NCBI GenBank assembly: GCA_029261305.1
Contig: JAJDBO010000398.1
Location: 1 to 45,257 of the forward strand
From: Nitrospirales bacterium
GTDB lineage: Bacteria; Nitrospirota; Nitrospiria; Nitrospirales; UBA8639
Length of the DNA stretch: 45,257 nt
Direction of reading: 5' to 3'
Both the position numbers and the translations under genes were made by a program. Shown piece by piece: positions 41,837 through 45,257 of the stretch (within the stretch, counting starts at the first letter, position 1; every line of letters begins with the position of its first letter). The notes below the pieces were generated by a model. That model was not told the origin of the DNA and did not search any database. It worked only from the letters and a program-made list of their open reading frames with translations.

Positions 41837-43216
41837 ATGGCATTTATTCCACTTAAAATTGGCGAGTTACGAATTGGTTTATACATTAAGCTTGAATGCT
41901 CTTGGTGGAATCACCCGTTCGCAAAAAATAAATTTAAAGTTACGTCCAAGAAAGAAATTACCACCATTAAGGGCATGCGAAAGGTCACGCTGTTTTATGA
42001 CCCAGAGCTGTCTGATCCTGAGGAAGTCGTTTCGGTTGAGGCTGTGGCAGAAGATCCAGCATCAGTTGGTGTTGATCCGAGCCAAGAAGAACTGGAACGT
42101 CAAAAAGAAGAAATTCGCAAGGAGCAAATTCAAGCCTGCGAGGAACATTCCGCTGAATTGCAAAAAGCTTCTTATCTCTATCAACAGGCGATCTCTCAAA
42201 CAAAAATTTCTATAAAGCGAATTAGTGATGGCCATGCGGCTGGGATCAAGTCTGCAGATCAGGTAGTCTCCACCCTTATCCATTCCGTGAATAGCCCTGG
42301 GACCTCCATGGCGATTATTGATATTTTGACATCTTCAGAGTCAGAGGACCCTTTCTTAACCCATGCGTTGAATGTGTGCATCGTTTCCATACTGGTGGGG
42401 AAAGAGTATCAATTAGAAGAGTCTGATCTATATGCCTTGGGTTTGGCTGCACTGCTGCACGATATTGGGAAACAAAACTTCCCCACCATGCTACGAGCCA
42501 AGCATTGGGGTCTCACAAAAATGGAATACCAAGAATGGGTCAAGCATTCGGCCCTTGGGCAAGGAGCGCTTGAACGATTTCCTTCTATCCCAGAAGCCTC
42601 AGTTATTGCAGTTCACCAGCATCATGAGCGGTTAAATGGATCAGGGTTTCCCTTGGGATTAAAAAGCGATGACATTTCCTTTTTTGCCAAAATCCTCATG
42701 GCGGCTGATGAATACGATCATTTATGCCATCAAGCGGATCATTCTAAAAGCTTAACGCCAGCGGAGGCCCTGTCCTATCTTTACGATCATTATATCGTGG
42801 ATAAATTGATGGCAGTTAGCGATACCATTAATAATTTAATGAATGATAGTACTGTTGAGTCGACATCCATCGAGGGTTCTTCTGTCAAGCAAGAAGAGAA
42901 GGAGGATGTGGCTGATCAATTGAATAATAACGCCGAGTTGTCGGAAGAAGTGGTGGTGTCGATGGTTCGGGCACTGGGTGTGTACCCGCCAGGAAGTTTT
43001 GTGGAGCTGACAAATGGATCCGTAGGGTTAGTCACGGGAGTGAGTACTGAAGAACGAACCAAGCCCTGCGTCATGATGTGTATTCCGAATGTCCCACGAC
43101 AAGAAGCCAGAGTCATAGATTTGTCCAACGAAGAAATATCTATTGTCCATAGTATTCGTCCACAACACCTGCCTAAGCACGTTCATCAGTATTTATTGGC
43201 CGGTCGGTCAGCCTAA
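41837..43216 (+). CDS. HD-GYP domain protein, copy 2 (GFP variant)
   Basis: The protein is a paralogue of the divergent HD-GYP gene. Both begin with a GLxIKLECSWWxHPFA segment, and both share the FYDP-x-LSD and HALNVCI motifs and a C-terminal PPG-x-x-VELx-x-G module. HD ligands are present (LLHDIGK at 207-212, HHERLNGSGFP with His262 and His263), but the GYP motif is GFP (270-272). A Ser/Glu/Asn-rich insert of about 50 residues separates the HD domain from the C-terminal module. Phosphodiesterase activity may be retained, since Phe keeps the aromatic position, but this is untested. AAGCAATTTTT precedes the start, with no strong ribosome-binding site. Confidence 0.92.
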   Translation: MAFIPLKIGELRIGLYIKLECSWWNHPFAKNKFKVTSKKEITTIKGMRKVTLFYDPELSDPEEVVSVEAVAEDPASVGVDPSQEELERQKEEIRKEQIQACEEHSAELQKASYLYQQAISQTKISIKRISDGHAAGIKSADQVVSTLIHSVNSPGTSMAIIDILTSSESEDPFLTHALNVCIVSILVGKEYQLEESDLYALGLAALLHDIGKQNFPTMLRAKHWGLTKMEYQEWVKHSALGQGALERFPSIPEASVIAVHQHHERLNGSGFPLGLKSDDISFFAKILMAADEYDHLCHQADHSKSLTPAEALSYLYDHYIVDKLMAVSDTINNLMNDSTVESTSIEGSSVKQEEKEDVADQLNNNAELSEEVVVSMVRALGVYPPGSFVELTNGSVGLVTGVSTEERTKPCVMMCIPNVPRQEARVIDLSNEEISIVHSIRPQHLPKHVHQYLLAGRSA

Positions 43217-43283
43217 TTCCCCACACAGGAACATACATTCTGCTTTTAGGGTTTTTTGTACTCATTTAGTTGTGTGCTGAAGC

Positions 43284-43300
43284 CACGTTGCATCAACGTG
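43284..43300. repeat. Short perfect inverted repeat after the HD-GYP gene
   Basis: CACGTTG and CAACGTG form a perfect 7-bp stem around a 3-base CAT loop. It sits between the HD-GYP stop and the tRNA gene, 70 bases after the stop. No T run follows, so it is either a weak terminator or a protein-binding site. Confidence 0.35.
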
Positions 43301-43349
43301 CCTCTGTGCCCTCAATAAATGTTATTTGAGATTGAAGAAGAAAATGGAT

Positions 43350-43425
43350 TGGTGGCGGTGGAGGGTCTCGAACCCCCGGCCCGCGGCTTATGAGTCCGCT
43401 GCTCTACCACCTGAGCTACACCGCC
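43350..43425 (-). tRNA. tRNA with CAU anticodon, probably elongator Met
   Basis: The 76-base minus-strand RNA folds as a cloverleaf with acceptor stem GGCGGTG/CACCGCC, D stem GCTC/GAGC, anticodon loop CTCATAA (anticodon CAU), T arm GGGGGTTCGAGACCCTC and an encoded CCA end. The CAU anticodon can mean elongator Met, initiator Met, or Ile with lysidine. The initiator's three G-C pairs are absent; a single A-G mismatch at the top of the anticodon stem leaves Met versus Ile open. The discriminator base is A. Confidence 0.9.
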
Positions 43426-43632
43426 AACCACAAAAATCTCTACTGAGGTCACGCCGTCCCCAGTAATGTTTCGTTCTATACCATAGGCCAAGGGGTTGGG
43501 ACAAATTCTTCCGAACAATTTTTGTGATAGTATTGGGCTCGACCATTAGGCATTCCATAATCCTGATTTGTTTAGGTTTATCTACCCCAAGCATTGCCCT
43601 AATGGCGTACGGCTAAAACACCAAGAATATCG

Positions 43633-43638
43633 TATAAT
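43633..43638 (+). promoter_or_regulatory. Consensus -10 box upstream of the EAL/HDOD gene
   Basis: A perfect TATAAT lies 112 bases upstream of the EAL/HDOD start. I see no good -35 at 16-18 bases. It could drive the EAL/HDOD gene with a leader of about 100 bases. Confidence 0.3.
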
Positions 43639-43749
43639 GCCTCAAGTTCAAACGGAACAACAGCTAAGTGGTGAACCTTTTACTAAGCAGAACTTTAGGT
43701 ACGAGGAAGACTTCGGTCCTAAATCAAGAGCCTATGTGGGAGCAAATAG

Positions 43750-44991
43750 ATGGCTGAGGCAGCGGTTTCAGAAAAGGCGGTTGATATGAATCAGGCATTT
43801 GTGGGGCGCCAACCAATATATGGTCGTTCCATTGATGTATTCGCGTACGAGTTATTGTTTCGAAATAATGAAGTAAATCGTGCTTCGTTTACAGATGGCG
43901 ATGCAGCCACTGCCCAAGTCATGCTGAATACCTTTGTGGAAATTGGGCTCGATCATATTGTCGATCATCATTTGGCATTTATTAATTTAACGCGAGATTT
44001 CGTACTTGGAAATTATTGTGTCGCACTACCGAAAGATCGGGTTGTACTCGAAGTATTGGAGAATATGGGCGTCGATCAAGAATTAGTTGACGCTCTGCAG
44101 CGGCTGTCAAATCAGGGATATCGGATCGCGTTGGATGATTTTGTCTATCATGAAAGTCTGAAGCCCTTGGTCGAGATCGCGGATATTATTAAAGTTGATG
44201 TTTTGGAGCTTGATCGGGAAACTGTTGCTGAACATGTGAAAATTCTTCGCCAATATCCAGTGAAATTGCTCGCGGAAAAAGTAGAAACCCATGAAGAATT
44301 TGAGTTTTGTCGAGATCTAGGATTCGACTATTTTCAGGGCTACTTTTTTTGTAAGCCGAAAGTGATTTCCGCAAAACCTATGCCAGCAAATCGAATGGCA
44401 ATTCTTGCGCTGCTCACCCAACTTCAAAATCCGACCATTGAAATTTCACATTTAGAACGGATTATTCAGGAAGATTTGTCTCTCGGGGCACAAGTGCTCC
44501 GGTATATCAATTCGGCGTTCTTTGAAATGCCGAAACAAATTGATTCAATAGATCAAGCCGTCAACATGGTAGGGACTGATCGGCTTCGGACCTGGGCCAG
44601 TTTGCTAATGTTGGCTCGGATCGAAGATAAGCCAGTGGAATTGCTCGTGACGGCCATTGTGCGAGCCAGGATGTGTGAACAGTTAGCCTTGGCCGATCAT
44701 GTTCCGGACGTAGACCAGTATTTTACCGTTGGGCTGTGTTCGATCTTGGATGGATTGCTCGATCAACCTCTGGGAGATATTATTCCCACTCTCCCCCTTG
44801 GTTCAGATATTCGGGAGGCCTTGGTCAATAAGAAGGGCTCTCTTGGTATGACTTTAGATTGTGTGCTAGCGTACGAGCGTGGGGATTGGGATACGGTGTT
44901 GTGTCATGGTGTGGAAGTCGAAACTGTCAAAACTGCCTATTTGGAAGCCATTTCCTGGACATCCCATCTCGTTCCTCTCCTCAAGAGTTAA
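43750..44991 (+). CDS. EAL-HDOD domain signalling protein (YuxH/CdgJ type)
   Basis: A 413-residue protein with a degenerate EAL domain (about 15-205) and an HDOD domain (about 210-400). The EAL domain begins VGRQPIYGRSIDVFAYELLFR, with ELL instead of EAL, then ALDDF and LLAEKVET. This pattern is typical of the YuxH group, in which EAL domains usually do not hydrolyse c-di-GMP. The HDOD part has PTIEISHLERIIQEDLSLG, RYINSAFF and DRLRTWASLLML. Such proteins influence motility and c-di-GMP signalling. GGGAG seven bases before ATG 43750 supports the start. Two HD-GYP genes are nearby, giving a c-di-GMP-related neighbourhood. Confidence 0.92.
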   Translation: MAEAAVSEKAVDMNQAFVGRQPIYGRSIDVFAYELLFRNNEVNRASFTDGDAATAQVMLNTFVEIGLDHIVDHHLAFINLTRDFVLGNYCVALPKDRVVLEVLENMGVDQELVDALQRLSNQGYRIALDDFVYHESLKPLVEIADIIKVDVLELDRETVAEHVKILRQYPVKLLAEKVETHEEFEFCRDLGFDYFQGYFFCKPKVISAKPMPANRMAILALLTQLQNPTIEISHLERIIQEDLSLGAQVLRYINSAFFEMPKQIDSIDQAVNMVGTDRLRTWASLLMLARIEDKPVELLVTAIVRARMCEQLALADHVPDVDQYFTVGLCSILDGLLDQPLGDIIPTLPLGSDIREALVNKKGSLGMTLDCVLAYERGDWDTVLCHGVEVETVKTAYLEAISWTSHLVPLLKS

Positions 44992-45064
44992 ATCCCCCTT
45001 CCGTTTTCCTTTGTAGAATCCGTGCGGGCTAGGCTGTCTCGGTTTCTTTCACAAGAACGCGGTT

Positions 45065-45257
45065 TTATCCCGATCGCTTGTCGTCAATTTCTCCGATGAA
45101 CGCGTTGAGAACTCCCAAGGCCTGTTCACCGAGTTCAATTTCTTTTTCTTGTTCTTCAGGGGCAGGAAGAGCCTCGCCCTTGGCTTGTGGGGTAATGATT
45201 TTCAATAGATCATCTTCAAGGTCCTCGATGGTTGGATCAATATCCGAGAGGATCGCA
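45065..45257 (-). CDS. Hypothetical acidic protein, C-terminal part, cut by the window edge
   Basis: An open minus-strand frame enters from the right edge and ends with TAA at 45065-45067. The visible 63 residues are acidic, with stretches such as IEDLEDDLLKIITPQ and EEQEKEIELGEQALG, then VLNAFIGEIDD and a basic end. I do not recognise it. It may form helices. The stop lies 73 bases from the EAL/HDOD stop, so the two are convergent. Confidence 0.6.
   Translation of the reverse strand, partial: AILSDIDPTIEDLEDDLLKIITPQAKGEALPAPEEQEKEIELGEQALGVLNAFIGEIDDKRSG

Noticed and set aside
43568..43789. Short plus-strand frame before the EAL/HDOD gene
   Set aside because: It overlaps the EAL/HDOD start and contains the TATAAT box; no homology or ribosome-binding site.
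1..45257. CRISPR arrays, insertion sequences, integrases and phage genes
   Set aside because: No repeat-spacer pattern, transposase or integrase motifs were seen. The HNH protein is not in a mobile context.

Overview
The window looks like a chromosomal stretch of a Gram-negative, diderm bacterium. It carries TonB, a TonB-dependent receptor, outer-membrane lipoproteins and a TolC-type channel. The mix of genes (copper handling, vitamin B12 salvage, many small hypothetical proteins, HD-GYP and HDOD signalling) and a moderate base composition fit the Nitrospirota, possibly a marine Nitrospira lineage. That assignment is inference from gene character, not from a marker comparison.

Left part (1-8.9 kb): an unrecognised small protein, a glutathione peroxidase, an Slp-type lipoprotein and a TonB protein. 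Next come a copper set: a CPC-type Cu+ ATPase with a YHS domain and two small metal-binding domains, a multicopper oxidase that lacks one expected copper-ligand histidine, and a CusC/TolC-like outer-membrane channel whose start overlaps the oxidase stop.

8.9-14.6 kb: a large hybrid histidine kinase on the minus strand with GAF-PAS-LOV-PAS-HisKA-HATPase-REC order. It is broken by a frameshift and a stop codon, and its receiver has lost the phospho-acceptor Asp. Small genes follow: a CxxC SelW-like protein, a basic peptide, a 58-residue DUF3012-like lipoprotein and two hypotheticals.

14.7-29.5 kb is the core of the window: a cobalamin uptake and remodelling cluster under two cobalamin riboswitches. 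The first riboswitch precedes btuFCD. The second precedes btuB, followed closely by cobB, cobO, a small CWC protein, bluB, a pduO-type adenosyltransferase, cobU, cobT, cobS, a second CWC protein, cbiB, cobD and cbiZ. Together they import corrinoids, strip the lower-ligand arm (CbiZ), rebuild it (CobD, CbiB, CobU), make dimethylbenzimidazole (BluB), activate it (CobT) and join it (CobS). Corrin-ring genes and cobyric acid synthase are not in the window. The two CWC proteins interleaved with this pathway have no assigned role and are the most promising unexplained element.

29.7-45.3 kb: a membrane-anchored hypothetical, a Rieske protein, an HNH endonuclease, a precorrin-2 dehydrogenase-like protein and a thiamine-binding protein. 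On the minus strand lies a translation block, rpsB-tsf-pyrH-frr, with alr downstream. Then come a ProA-like protein in which Ser replaces the catalytic Cys, a SAM methyltransferase, two divergent HD-GYP paralogues, a CAU tRNA, and an EAL/HDOD protein. A minus-strand gene is cut by the right edge.
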